From Rhodoferax sediminis (GTDB lineage: Bacteria > Pseudomonadota > Gammaproteobacteria > Burkholderiales > Burkholderiaceae_C), in assembly GCF_006970865.1 (NCBI RefSeq), contig NZ_CP035503.1, positions 881,001 through 945,000 of the forward strand: 64,000 bases of DNA. The letters run 5' to 3'. The position numbers and the translations under genes are program-made. Each line of letters opens with the position of its first letter. The stretch's first letter is position 1. The notes beneath the pieces were generated by a model. That model was not told the DNA's origin. It worked only from the letters and a program-made list of their open reading frames with translations, and searched no databases. Shown piece after piece: positions 1 through 9,168 of the stretch.

Positions 1-400
1 GGTAATAGCCGGGCGTGACGATGCTGGTCGAAAACGTCACCGCGCTTTGCCCATCGCCGGCGCTCTTCATGACTCTCGAACTGCGCGATAGATAGGCAGT
101 GGCCGGCCGGAATGACCCTTTACTGCTGACCTGATTCGAATCGGCGGTGACCACAATATTGGCAGACAGCGCAGTCACGCCAGGGGAGCCACCAGTAGCG
201 GACGATTGTCCCGATGCGTCCGATCCGCCGCCGCAGCCCGCAAGAAAACCCGTCAGGATCATGCTGACCAATAAGAGAGACAAAAGAGACAGGACGCGGC
301 ACGAAATAAAATTCACGCTTCGGAAAACCCTGTGAACTGCTTCTGCTCCACGAGTCGCCTCTTGTTGAGTTCTATCTGAAACGCTAGCAATGAGAGTCAT
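1..400 (-). CDS. lipoprotein, N-terminal part (runs off left edge)
   Basis: An open frame reads leftward from ATG at 400 and leaves the window without a stop (about 133 codons visible). A GGAGG ribosome site lies just upstream of the ATG. After a rather long basic N-terminus there is a hydrophobic stretch ending in a lipobox-like LAGC followed by GGGSD, so export and lipid anchoring are likely. After the Cys the chain is Ser/Thr/Gly/Val rich (for example NIVVTADSNQVSSKGS), as in beta-rich surface domains. I do not recognise the family. It is near, and codirectional with, the ACP/hydrolase group, but about 0.9 kb separates them, so co-transcription is doubtful. Confidence 0.6.
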   Translation of the reverse strand, partial: MTLIASVSDRTQQEATRGAEAVHRVFRSVNFISCRVLSLLSLLLVSMILTGFLAGCGGGSDASGQSSATGGSPGVTALSANIVVTADSNQVSSKGSFRPATAYLSRSSRVMKSAGDGQSAVTFSTSIVTPGYY

Positions 401-1314
401 GGTTTTACCTCCGAAGGATCCAGTTTGCGAACAATATCCTCTGCCGACTACTTCTTCATGGCTGCCTCAAAGGGGCAATAGGCATAGGAAGTTCAACTGT
501 GTGAGGCGAAGTATGGCATCCCTTGGACGCTTCCGAGTATGGACAAAACCCTAGGGGTGCTCGCTATAAAGCTTAGGTTGGGCAAAAGGCTATCGTGGGA
601 GTCCAACGCCGTATCGATTTTTAATCCCATGCTGGCAGGACAGGATGCGGTGGCCATTAAACCGTCCGGGTTGCCGGTATTTAGGAAGAACGGCGCGGCG
701 GTCGCCCGCAATGCGACAAAACAAGCAAGCTGACAAGTGCGGTGATGCGGGAGGCAGAAGATTTCCAATGAACGGCCATGCGAGCCCTCCGGGCAGAGAC
801 TGGGCCACCGAATTGGCGGTTTTATTACTGAAGCATATTTCGCACCACGGAAAAATATTCAAATGAATCAAATGCTTAACAAAACGCAGCGACTCTAAGT
901 GTCAAGTTCATCGACACTCACGAACGCTGAGATAGGCGCTGTTGTCGCTGCTCTTTCCGGACTCAGCGACACCGAACTTACCAAGCTGCCTGATTCCGCT
1001 TCTCTAACAAAAGACTACTGTGAACCGCCGCGTTAGCAAAACCGGACTGCCAGGCCGGCGAAGTGGCATCGCCGAATTTCGGACGCCGCCGAAAATTTAT
1101 TTGAAAAATGGCGGTAGCACTTGTATCAACTGGTGATTTTGCTATGAATAAGATAGCGTCTTGATTTTACCGCTCCAGGCCGCTCTGGTGGCCATGCGGT
1201 TTGGGGCGATCGATGCTCGATTGTCAATACGGCATGTGTTGCGGCAAGTTCGACAAGGCGTACGTATTCGACGCCGAGGCCTTGCCTGCCCTCTTTCGCC
1301 TTACCGGCGATGGG
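401..1314. other. intergenic stretch, no convincing gene
   Basis: No frame in these roughly 900 bases has both a good start and recognisable protein character. The one exception is a 45-codon frame at 899-1036 (+, GTG start), whose product looks protein-like (LTNAEIGAVVAALSGLSDTE) but lacks a clear ribosome site and may be a gene remnant. Confidence 0.4.
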
Positions 1315-1998
1315 TCACCTTGCGGGCTCGGTCCATTTGCCAACACTCTGCAACTTGTCGCGCAGGGCGGTCTGTGGGAATCCGAGAGTCATTGCCTTAT
1401 GCGCCTCGACCAGCGCGTGGTCATAGTCTTTCAGGTCGAAGTAATGCAGGCCGATGTTGTAGTGGGTAAACGCATTGTCTTTGGCGTAGGTGGTGGCAAC
1501 TCCCAGCTCCTTGATAGCGTCGGCGCGACGGCCCTGCTTGTTGAGGTATGTGGAGTAGATCATGCGAACAATGACATCGTCCGGGCGGAACCGCACGGCG
1601 CGATCAAACCAGCATTCGACGGGATAGCTTGAGCCGCTCGGTTGTGGTGTTTTTTCTTTTTCACCCAAACGCATCATCGCCATGAGCGCGCGGGGGTTGT
1701 TGGGAGCGGCTCGTAGCGTGTAATCAATGTCACCACCCGGCTGTTTGCTGGTAGAGCCACGAACCAGGGCTTCTACGGCTGGAGTGAAATGGTACTTCAA
1801 GACGATGGCAATCTTGTCTTCGTCTGTACGGTAGTCGTAGGGGCCGTAGGCGTTGTCGAGAGAGCCGCAGCTACTCGCTTCAGATTGAGCCAATGCGCCG
1901 GTAGCCCCGAGAGCGCCAAGCAGAAAAACCGCCGAACCGATGAGCAAACTGGCGGCATTGGATAGGCGGCCGAACTGCGTTGTTTCATGGAGTGCCAT
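1315..1998 (-). CDS. exported TPR-repeat protein in the XrtA-type locus
   Basis: A 227-residue protein starting MALHETTQ. Residues about 18-42 form a signal peptide ending ALAQ, so the product is probably periplasmic. The second half has TPR-like helices (FTHYNIGLHYFDLKDYDHALVEAHKAMTLG). The ATG at 1998 is preferred over an earlier in-frame start because it is directly followed by the leader; it overlaps the end of the hydrolase-1 gene by 14 bp, so translation is probably coupled. It is last in the leftward set ACP, hydrolase 2, hydrolase 1, TPR. Molecular function is unknown; a scaffold role in export is inference. Confidence 0.65.
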   Translation of the reverse strand: MALHETTQFGRLSNAASLLIGSAVFLLGALGATGALAQSEASSCGSLDNAYGPYDYRTDEDKIAIVLKYHFTPAVEALVRGSTSKQPGGDIDYTLRAAPNNPRALMAMMRLGEKEKTPQPSGSSYPVECWFDRAVRFRPDDVIVRMIYSTYLNKQGRRADAIKELGVATTYAKDNAFTHYNIGLHYFDLKDYDHALVEAHKAMTLGFPQTALRDKLQSVGKWTEPAR

Positions 1999-2863
1999 TT
2001 TGATTCCCTTTGGATTGACCGGTGAGCCATGCAAGAGTGTAGGTCTCCACCATCTCGCTAGCATTCGGAGTGGAGCAGGTGTGATCGGCGCCGTCAATTT
2101 CGCGGCACAGCAAGCCGGCGTGGTTCTGGTAATTTTTCCAGACTGGGTCTGCGCCGGCATATTCCACAAATTCCTTCGCTGTGTAGTCGTCCCCGCTCAA
2201 GAGCAGTAGCAGGTGCCCGTTGAATCCATGCCAGGCGGCCGCCATGCGATGCTGAAAAAGAGCTTGCCTGGTTTTGGAGGCACGTTTGTCAGCGGTGGTG
2301 TTGGCCAATTGGATTTTCTGTATCAGGCCACTGACAGCGCCCAAAGCGACCCGGCCACGCATGAGTTTCAGCCAAAACTCCTTTTGCATCAAGCGCTGGC
2401 GGTAGTAGTGCTTGACTTGAGTGCGCGCCAGGCTGGCTTCCGAGCGCACCCAGGGGTTGAGCAGGCACAGGCCGCTGATGCGCGGGTCACTGGTTTCGTG
2501 CCAGTAGAGCAGCGCGGCCGATGCGCCGTCACACAGGCCCCACAGCGCCACTTGCCTGACGGCGGGCACGCGCTGTTTCAGCGCCTCGATGGCGGCGGCA
2601 ATGTCGGCACTCACGGCCTCGAAATCGCGCTGGGTGCCGGTGCTGTCGCCCATACCCCGATAGTCAAAGCGCAGCACCGGATAGCCGGCGGCGGCCAGTG
2701 CGCGCGACAGCAAGACAAACTGCCGGTGGCTGCCGGCGCGGTATTGCGGGCCGCCCACGATGACGACGACACCGGTTTGCTCCGGCAGTTCTGGCCTGGA
2801 GAGAATGCCCACCAGCGTGTCGCCTTCGCAGGCGAAGAGTGTGGCCTCTTCGGTGTAGTTCAT
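1985..2863 (-). CDS. alpha/beta hydrolase, exosortase A system-associated hydrolase 1
   Basis: A 292-residue alpha/beta hydrolase. The oxyanion region VVIVGGPQYRAGSHRQF, the RFDYRGMGDSTG segment and a C-terminal GADHTCS give the fold. At the position of the nucleophile elbow it has GLCDGASAA rather than GxSxG, so the nucleophile may be Asp or Cys, or the enzyme atypical. Together with its neighbour it matches the paired hydrolases 1 and 2 found in XrtA (exosortase A) loci, presumably acting on lipid- or polysaccharide-linked acyl groups; substrate unknown. ATG at 2863 overlaps the hydrolase-2 stop by 4 bp (ATGA), implying coupled translation. Confidence 0.8.
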   Translation of the reverse strand: MNYTEEATLFACEGDTLVGILSRPELPEQTGVVVIVGGPQYRAGSHRQFVLLSRALAAAGYPVLRFDYRGMGDSTGTQRDFEAVSADIAAAIEALKQRVPAVRQVALWGLCDGASAALLYWHETSDPRISGLCLLNPWVRSEASLARTQVKHYYRQRLMQKEFWLKLMRGRVALGAVSGLIQKIQLANTTADKRASKTRQALFQHRMAAAWHGFNGHLLLLLSGDDYTAKEFVEYAGADPVWKNYQNHAGLLCREIDGADHTCSTPNASEMVETYTLAWLTGQSKGNQNGTP

Positions 2864-3744
2864 GCGGGCAAGCCGGAGAGAGCCGCCATGGTGGCCGCAA
2901 TCAGCGCCGGGGCGTCCTCGATCTCGGTTGTTTGCCAGAACGCGGGGCCACTCACGATCTGGCTGCGGGCGGTGTAGCCGGCTTGTTCCCATTGGCTGAT
3001 GGCTTGCGCAGAAACGGGGCTCAGGCCAGCGTCTTCACGGGTGGAGAGTTCCAGCCATTCCAGGCGCTGAGCCGCGGCAGGGTAGGCAGGTGGCTGCAGG
3101 GAGGCCTGTTCCAGCCCGGTGGCGATCCCGGGCGACAGCAGATAGCCAGCCACTTCGACGGACGCACCTGAATTCAACTGCTGGCGCATGCCTGCCATGA
3201 TGCCTTTGCCCTCGCCGCCCAGCATGTCGCCGGCCACCTTGAGGCGCAAAAACTGTTGCAGCAGCGGTTTGCCGGTGGCGGGTGGTTGCCAGAATAGGAA
3301 ATTGCAGGGCTCGCCAAGCTGCCTGGCCGCCTCCACCGCCAGCAGGCAGCCTGCGCGCAGGCCCCAGAGCCACAGCGGTACCTGGCCTGTATCGGCGCTC
3401 GGGGCCTTACTGCGCTGGCGCAGCCAGCGGCAGCCTTGCAGCACATCGTTAACCCAGTCTTGCCAGCTGGCGTCGCCAAAGTCGCCAGAGCTGTCGCCGC
3501 AGCCGAGCAGGTCGATCTGCAGCACCGCGTAACCGGCCTGCGCCAATGCACGCGCCTGCAGGGCGGCCATGCGACGCGCCTTGTTCATCTCTTCGGCAAA
3601 GGGGTGGATATAGAGCACCAAACCGCGCGCGGCGCCGCTGCCTGGGCCGACCTCAGCCGGATAGAAAATGCAAAACCGCTGATTGTTTGGCGTGGTTTGC
3701 GCCGCCCCGGCAGGAAGGAAAAAAGCCTGGGGCTGGTCCGGCAT
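2860..3744 (-). CDS. alpha/beta hydrolase, exosortase A system-associated hydrolase 2
   Basis: A 294-residue alpha/beta hydrolase. Residues about 44-80 contain YIHPFAEEMNKARRM and QIDLLGCGDSSGDFGDASW, a hallmark of this branch. The elbow reads LWGLRAGCLLA, again without a classic GxSxG, so catalysis in this pair is atypical or lost. Encoded 14 bp after the acyl carrier protein gene and overlapping hydrolase 1 by 4 bp, so these form one leftward operon. The pairing with an ACP and, divergently, an acyl-CoA ligase suggests processing of acyl intermediates; this is inference from context. Confidence 0.8.
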   Translation of the reverse strand: MPDQPQAFFLPAGAAQTTPNNQRFCIFYPAEVGPGSGAARGLVLYIHPFAEEMNKARRMAALQARALAQAGYAVLQIDLLGCGDSSGDFGDASWQDWVNDVLQGCRWLRQRSKAPSADTGQVPLWLWGLRAGCLLAVEAARQLGEPCNFLFWQPPATGKPLLQQFLRLKVAGDMLGGEGKGIMAGMRQQLNSGASVEVAGYLLSPGIATGLEQASLQPPAYPAAAQRLEWLELSTREDAGLSPVSAQAISQWEQAGYTARSQIVSGPAFWQTTEIEDAPALIAATMAALSGLPA

Positions 3745-3758
3745 GGGGTGGCGTGCGT

Positions 3759-4010
3759 TCAGGCGGCGAGTTTGCCGCTGACGAAGTCGGTCAACGAGCC
3801 GACCGTGGCAAAGGTCGAGCCGTCGATGTCGTCATCGTCAACCACCAGGCCCAACTGCTCTTCGAGCGTGGTGATGAGCGTGACGACCGCCATGGAATCG
3901 AGCTCTGGGATGGCGCCGAGCAGCGGTGTGTCGCGCGTGAAGCTGGCCGAGCGGCCATTCAGGCTCAATACTTCGTCCAGAACGCGCAAGACTTCATGTG
4001 ATATGTTCAA
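3759..4010 (-). CDS. acyl carrier protein of the XrtA-type locus
   Basis: An 83-residue acyl carrier protein. The phosphopantetheine attachment motif is PELDSMAVV with Ser39, inside the expected four-helix pattern and acidic composition. It is the first gene of the leftward operon and lies 134 bp from the divergently transcribed acyl-CoA ligase, its likely loading partner. A dedicated ACP in the locus implies that an acyl or amino-acyl group is activated and transferred during assembly of the exported polymer or its lipid carrier; the acyl group itself cannot be read from the sequence. Confidence 0.9.
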   Translation of the reverse strand: MNISHEVLRVLDEVLSLNGRSASFTRDTPLLGAIPELDSMAVVTLITTLEEQLGLVVDDDDIDGSTFATVGSLTDFVSGKLAA

Positions 4011-4144
4011 TTAAAACTCCGTACTGGCTGATGGGACCCGATTGGCAATTTGACGATTTTAGGGGGCAAAAGCCGGCGGAGCAGGGCGGGCATTGGGTGG
4101 CCGCCTGTTCTTTGATGAATTGACATGGCTTTGATTGCTTTCCC

Positions 4145-5761
4145 ATGACCGAATCCACACTCCTGCACGAACTGATTGCCGGCGCGGCCGGGCGAACGCC
4201 ACGAGCAATCGCACTCACCAGTGGTACTGCTTCGCTGAGTTATGCGGAACTGGCCGCCCAGGTCAGCCGGTTCGCCGCGGGTTTGATGGGGCTTGGCCTG
4301 GCACGCGGCGAGCGCGTTGCGATCTATCTTGAAAAGCGTTTCGAGACCGTCATCGCCAGTTTTGGCGCGCCGGCGGCCGGGGCCGTTTTTGTACCGGTCA
4401 ATCCGCTGCTCAAGCCGGAACAGGTGGCTTTCATCCTGCGCGATTGCAACGTGCGCGTGCTGGTGACTTCGCCCGAGAGGTTGGCGTTGCTGCGGGAGGT
4501 GTTAGCGGAATGCCCTGATTTGAAGCACGTGGTGGTCACCGCCGCGGCGGCGGGTGCGTCGCCGGCAGGCCGAGCCCCTGCCGGCCACCTGGCGTTGACC
4601 TCGTGGACGGATTTGCTCGGCAGCCCCGCGCGGCACGGGCACCGGGTGATTGACTCGGACATGGTCGCCATTCTTTACACCTCGGGCAGTACCGGCAGAC
4701 CCAAGGGCGTGATGCTCTCGCACCGCAACATGGTGGCCGGCGCCAAAAGCGTGGCGTCATACCTGGATAACCGGCCGCAGGACGTGCTGCTGGCGGCGCT
4801 GCCCCTGTCGTTCGATGCGGGGTTCAGCCAGCTTACGACGGCGTTTCACGCCGGTGCGCGCGTGGTCTTGCTCAACTACCTGCTGCCGCGCGATGTGCTC
4901 AAGGCGATGGAGCGCGAAAAAGTCACGGGCCTGACGGCCGTGCCACCGCTGTATATCCAGCTGACCCAGCTCGAATGGCCGGCCGCCATCGCGCAGAATT
5001 TGCGCTATTTCGCGAATACCGGTGGCCGCATGCCGCGCGAGACGCTGAACCTGCTGCGCCAACGCGTGCCCCAGGCCCAGCCGTTTTTGATGTACGGATT
5101 GACCGAGGCATTTCGCTCCACCTACCTTCCGCCCACCGAGGTGGACCGGCGTCCGGATTCGATCGGCAAGGCAATTCCGAATGCCGAAATTTTGGTGCTG
5201 CGCGACGATGGTTCGCCCTGCGCGCCGGACGAGCCCGGTGAGCTGGTGCACCGCGGTGCGCTGGTGGGCCTGGGTTACTGGAACGACGCCGAAAAGACGG
5301 CGGAGCGCTACAAGCTGGTGCCGGTGGACGCGCCAGGGCGGCAGCCGGGCCTGCAGTTGCCTGAATACGCCGTTTTTTCGGGCGACACGGTACGCCAGGA
5401 CGCCGAGGGGTTTTTGTATTTCATCGGCCGGCGCGACGAGATGATGAAAACCTCGGGCTATCGGGTCAGCCCCACCGAAGTGGAAGAAGTTTTGTACGCC
5501 ACGAAATTGGTGGGCGAGTGCGCGGCCTTTGGCGTGGAGCATCCCAGCCTTGGACATGCTATACATGTGATAGCTACATGCGTAGTCGGGGAAAGGGCTG
5601 TGGCCATAAATGACTTGATATCCGAATGCCGCGCCCGGATGCCCGCCTACATGGTGCCAGCGGGCATAGAGATCGTTGCCGGGCCGCTGCCGCGCAATCC
5701 GAACGGCAAGATAGACCGTAAGTTGCTGGCGGCTGACTGGGCCGAGCGCCATGGGCACTGA
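4145..5761 (+). CDS. acyl-CoA ligase (AMP-forming), exosortase A system-associated
   Basis: A 538-residue ANL-superfamily enzyme that adenylates a carboxylic acid and passes it to a thiol. The P-loop motif LYTSGSTGRPKG is at about residue 177, the A5-like region MYGLTEAFRSTYLP at about 317, and the C-terminal hinge and catalytic Lys region run from FIGRRDEMMKTSGYRVSPTEVEEV to NPNGKIDRKLL near the end. It heads the rightward gene set, divergent from the ACP, and is followed after 26 bp by a PLP decarboxylase. The trio ligase, decarboxylase and ACP is the conserved XrtA-associated arrangement and suggests activation of an amino-acid-derived acyl group. Confidence 0.88.
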   Translation: MTESTLLHELIAGAAGRTPRAIALTSGTASLSYAELAAQVSRFAAGLMGLGLARGERVAIYLEKRFETVIASFGAPAAGAVFVPVNPLLKPEQVAFILRDCNVRVLVTSPERLALLREVLAECPDLKHVVVTAAAAGASPAGRAPAGHLALTSWTDLLGSPARHGHRVIDSDMVAILYTSGSTGRPKGVMLSHRNMVAGAKSVASYLDNRPQDVLLAALPLSFDAGFSQLTTAFHAGARVVLLNYLLPRDVLKAMEREKVTGLTAVPPLYIQLTQLEWPAAIAQNLRYFANTGGRMPRETLNLLRQRVPQAQPFLMYGLTEAFRSTYLPPTEVDRRPDSIGKAIPNAEILVLRDDGSPCAPDEPGELVHRGALVGLGYWNDAEKTAERYKLVPVDAPGRQPGLQLPEYAVFSGDTVRQDAEGFLYFIGRRDEMMKTSGYRVSPTEVEEVLYATKLVGECAAFGVEHPSLGHAIHVIATCVVGERAVAINDLISECRARMPAYMVPAGIEIVAGPLPRNPNGKIDRKLLAADWAERHGH

Positions 5762-5787
5762 ACATCATTCAAAGGCGAGGTCAATCC

Positions 5788-7032
5788 ATGTCTGTCACTG
5801 AACGCCAACTGCCCGTCCATGCCCCCATGAACCAGTTCGCCGTGCGCGGTGGCGAGCTGGTGGTCGGCGGCGAGTGTTTGTCATTGCTCGCGGCGCGGGT
5901 GGGGCAGACTCCTTTTTATGCCTATGACCGCGCGCTGTTGCGCGAACGGGTTGCCACGCTGCGCCATGTGTTACCCCCGACGGTCAAGCTGCACTATGCG
6001 ATGAAGGCCAACCCCATGCCCGCCGTGGTGGGGCTGATGGCTGGTCTGGTCGATGGCGTCGACGTCGCGTCGGCCGGTGAATTGAAGGTAGCGCTGGATG
6101 CCGGTACCAAGCCGCACGAGATCAGCTTTGCCGGGCCGGGCAAGCGCGATGCCGAATTGCGCCAGGCGGTGGCGTCGCGCGTGCTGATCAATCTGGAATC
6201 GTTTCGTGAAGTCGCCGTGCTTCAGGCCATTTGCAGCCAGTTGGGCTTGCCGGCGCGGGTGGCGGTGCGGGTCAACCCGGACTTTGAGCTCAAGGGCTCG
6301 GGCATGAAAATGGGGGGTGGCCCCAAGCAGTTCGGCGTGGACGTCGAGCAGATTCCTGCGCTGCTGGTCAGCATCGCCCGGGCTGGGCTGGCTTTCGAAG
6401 GTTTCCATCTCTTTGCCGGCTCGCAGAACCTGCGTGCGGAGTCGATCTGCGAGGCGCAGCAAAAGTCCTACGAGCTGGCGCTGCGGCTGGCGCAGCAGGC
6501 GCCGGCGCCGGTGCGCTTTCTGAATCTGGGCGGCGGTTTTGGCATACCGTATTTCCCCGGTGAACAGCCACTGGACCTGGCGCCCATCGGCGACAACCTG
6601 GCGCGGCTGGCGCAGCGCGCGCAGGCAGAACTGCCGGATGCCTCGTTGGTGATCGAGCTGGGCCGCTACCTGGTGGGCGAGGCGGGTGTTTACGTGACCC
6701 GTGTGGTGGACCGTAAGGTCTCGCGCGGCCAGGTCTATCTGGTGGCCGACGGCGGGCTGCATCACCATCTGGCGGCATCCGGCAATTTTGGCCAGGTGGT
6801 GCGCAAAAACTACCCGGTCACGGTTGGCAACCGGGCCGATGCGCGGGAGCGCGAAACAGCGTCGGTGGTCGGGCCCTTGTGCACGCCGCTCGATCTGCTG
6901 GCCGACCGAATGACGCTGCCGGTGGCGCAGGCTGGAGATCTGGTGGTGGTGTTCCAGTCGGGCGCCTATGGCGCCAGTGCCAGTCCGCAGGGGTTTTTGG
7001 GGCATCCTGCCTGTCTTGAAGTGCTGGTCTAG
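5788..7032 (+). CDS. PLP-dependent decarboxylase, exosortase A system-associated
   Basis: A 414-residue fold-type III decarboxylase of the diaminopimelate/ornithine decarboxylase superfamily. The PLP lysine is Lys73 in HYAMKANPMP; the phosphate-binding region FLNLGGGFGIPYFPGE and the GFHLFAGSQ segment are intact; the active-site Cys motif is VVGPLCTPLD. Preceded by a GAGG-like ribosome site. Probably supplies an amine or decarboxylated amino acid to the adjacent ligase/ACP pathway. Specificity for meso-diaminopimelate is not implied: in such loci these enzymes form a separate branch from LysA. Confidence 0.88.
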   Translation: MSVTERQLPVHAPMNQFAVRGGELVVGGECLSLLAARVGQTPFYAYDRALLRERVATLRHVLPPTVKLHYAMKANPMPAVVGLMAGLVDGVDVASAGELKVALDAGTKPHEISFAGPGKRDAELRQAVASRVLINLESFREVAVLQAICSQLGLPARVAVRVNPDFELKGSGMKMGGGPKQFGVDVEQIPALLVSIARAGLAFEGFHLFAGSQNLRAESICEAQQKSYELALRLAQQAPAPVRFLNLGGGFGIPYFPGEQPLDLAPIGDNLARLAQRAQAELPDASLVIELGRYLVGEAGVYVTRVVDRKVSRGQVYLVADGGLHHHLAASGNFGQVVRKNYPVTVGNRADARERETASVVGPLCTPLDLLADRMTLPVAQAGDLVVVFQSGAYGASASPQGFLGHPACLEVLV

Positions 7033-7044
7033 GACCGTGCCGCT

Positions 7045-9024
7045 TTGCTAGTTGGCCACCCACCCAACCCATCGCAAGGCGGATTGCTGAAGGCACTGGC
7101 TAGCCTGCTGATGGCCCTGATCAGCGGGGCTGCCGGAGCGGCGCTGGCCTGGCATCACCCGTTGTGGCCCGGCGCGCTGCTGGCTATTTTTGCGCTGTGG
7201 TGTCTCGTGGTCGCGTGCCGCCCGGGGATCTGGCTGCTGGTGGTGCCTGCCTGTCTGCCCTTTTTGAACTTCTCGCCCTGGACCGGGTGGCTGGTTTTTG
7301 AGGAATTCGACATCCTGCTGTTGGGGACGCTGGCCGGCGGCTATGTCCGGCTGGCGTGGTCTTTCTACGCTGACGCCACCCCCGGGTTGAAAAGATTGCC
7401 GCCTGTGTTTTTGGGGATCACGGTTTTGCTGGCCGCGTCCGGCTTGCTGGCATTGCTGCGCGGATTTGCCGACGCGGGCGGGTTTTCTTTTGGCTGGTTC
7501 GCCGGCTATACCGATCCGTTGAACAGCTTGCGCATCTTCAAGAGCCTGGGCTTTGCGCTGCTGCTGATCCCCTTGCTGCAGCAAGAGCTTGCCCGCGCCA
7601 GGGTGTTGGCTGACCAGCGCCTGGCCACCGGAGTGGTGCTGGGATTGACTGTGGTTGCGCTGGCGGTGGTATGGGAGCGGGCGGCGTTTCCCGGTTTGTT
7701 CGATTTTTCGGAGCACTACCGTACCGTTGCCCTGTTTTGGGAAATGCATGTGGGCGGCGCGGCGATCGATGCCTACCTGGCGTTGACGTCGCCCTTTGTG
7801 GTGTGGGCGCTGGTCGCCGCGCGTCGCCCCCTGCCTTGGGCGGGTGCTGCGGCGCTGGCCCTGGTCGTGGCGTACGCCTGTTCGACCACGTTTTCCCGTG
7901 GCGTTTATTTTGCGGTGGCGGGCTCGCTGGTGCTGCTGGGCTTGCTGCTGCGGGCGCAAAGGTCCGGGTTCGAACTGCGGGTGTTTTTGACCAGTGCGTG
8001 GCGACGGCACGGGCTTGGGAGCTGGCGCGGCAGGGCAGGTTTGCTGCTGGTGCTGGCGCTGGCGGTCGAGGTGCTGGCCGTTGGCGGCGGTTCCTTCATG
8101 TCACAGCGCCTGAACAGTACCGACCGCGACCTGACGGGCCGGCTCGCGCATTGGCGCCATGGCGTTGGCCTGCTGGAGGGGCCCGCTCAATGGTGGCTGG
8201 GCAAGGGGCTTGGGCGATTGCCCGCCAACTATGCGGAGCATGTGCCCAACGGTGAATTCTCGGGCAGCATCAAGTGGCACGAGGAACGGGGGCCGGGTGA
8301 GCGTCCCCATGATTTTGTGACCATCAGCGGTCCCGCGACCCGGCCGGATTTGGGCGGCCTGTACGCGTTGACGCAGCGTGTCAGTGCGGCGTCCAGCGGC
8401 CCGCACTGGGTTCGGCTGAATGTGAGAGTCACGCATGAAGCCGATCTCTATCTGGAATTGTGCGAGCGGCATTTGCTGTTTGACGGGCGTTGCCAGGCTG
8501 CCTACATTAGGGTTTCCCCGGGTGCAACCGAATGGCAAGCGCTGACACTGCCATTACAGGGCTCGACGTTGACGGCAAAAACGCGGAATGCATCACGCTT
8601 GCGCCTGTTTTCGCTGTCGGTCGGCAATGCCGGAGGGGCTGTGGATGTTGACAATGTCCACTTGATCGGATCACTGGGCAAGGAGTTGCTTGAAAACGGC
8701 AGCTTCACCCAAGGGATGGCGCACTGGTTTCCTGCGGCCCAGGCTTATTTCCTGCCTTGGCATCTGGACAATCTTTTTCTTGAGGTGCTGGTTGAGCGGG
8801 GGTTGGCGGGTTTGCTGATTTTGGCGGCGCTGCTGGTCTATGCGGTTGGGCGCCTGACAACGGGCCGGGGGCGCTTGTTGCCGCTGTCGCCGTACTTGGC
8901 CGCTTCGTTGTGTGGGGCGCTGTTGCTGGGCGCGGTGAGCAGCTTGATGGATGTGCCGCGCGTGGCTTTTCTTTTCTTTTTGATGGCGATCTATGCCATC
9001 CAGGCAACGCAAGACCTCGAATGA
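7045..9024 (+). CDS. O-antigen ligase/Wzy-like membrane protein with inserted exported beta domain
   Basis: About 659 residues with some ten or more membrane helices and the Wzy/WaaL-like signature region (FSRGVYFAV, then RDLTGRLAHWRHGVGLL and LDNLFLEVLVERG). Between residues about 400 and 550 there is a soluble, beta-rich insertion (WVRLNVRVTHEADLYLELCE ... VDVDNVHLIG) resembling a carbohydrate-binding jelly roll, placed in the large periplasmic loop. Likely polymerises or ligates the exported polysaccharide. No ATG is available; TTG at 7045 or, better spaced from an AAGGCGGA ribosome site, TTG at 7084 is the probable start. Confidence 0.8.
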   Translation: MLVGHPPNPSQGGLLKALASLLMALISGAAGAALAWHHPLWPGALLAIFALWCLVVACRPGIWLLVVPACLPFLNFSPWTGWLVFEEFDILLLGTLAGGYVRLAWSFYADATPGLKRLPPVFLGITVLLAASGLLALLRGFADAGGFSFGWFAGYTDPLNSLRIFKSLGFALLLIPLLQQELARARVLADQRLATGVVLGLTVVALAVVWERAAFPGLFDFSEHYRTVALFWEMHVGGAAIDAYLALTSPFVVWALVAARRPLPWAGAAALALVVAYACSTTFSRGVYFAVAGSLVLLGLLLRAQRSGFELRVFLTSAWRRHGLGSWRGRAGLLLVLALAVEVLAVGGGSFMSQRLNSTDRDLTGRLAHWRHGVGLLEGPAQWWLGKGLGRLPANYAEHVPNGEFSGSIKWHEERGPGERPHDFVTISGPATRPDLGGLYALTQRVSAASSGPHWVRLNVRVTHEADLYLELCERHLLFDGRCQAAYIRVSPGATEWQALTLPLQGSTLTAKTRNASRLRLFSLSVGNAGGAVDVDNVHLIGSLGKELLENGSFTQGMAHWFPAAQAYFLPWHLDNLFLEVLVERGLAGLLILAALLVYAVGRLTTGRGRLLPLSPYLAASLCGALLLGAVSSLMDVPRVAFLFFLMAIYAIQATQDLE

Positions 9025-9168
9025 TCCCGGACATCTTGGTCGTGCTTGTAATGGTGGGTAACATGGGCGTTTTGGCCACCTGTTACCGCGGTGCTGCGGC
9101 ACGGCTCTGGGCGTAAGTCAGGATAAGGGCCGCGCCTGCGGCCTGGCTTGGCGATGGGGAGCTTGAGC

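Noticed and set aside
4118..4140. Sigma-54-like TGGC...TTGC before the acyl-CoA ligase
   Set aside because: Distance between the two blocks is 2 bp too short for a -24/-12 promoter.
5971..7005. 344-codon minus-strand frame opposite the PLP decarboxylase
   Set aside because: Arg/His/Gln-rich antisense shadow of a well-supported gene; no domain and no start context. Others at 4757-5758, 7048-8010 and 33884-35038 were rejected for the same reason.
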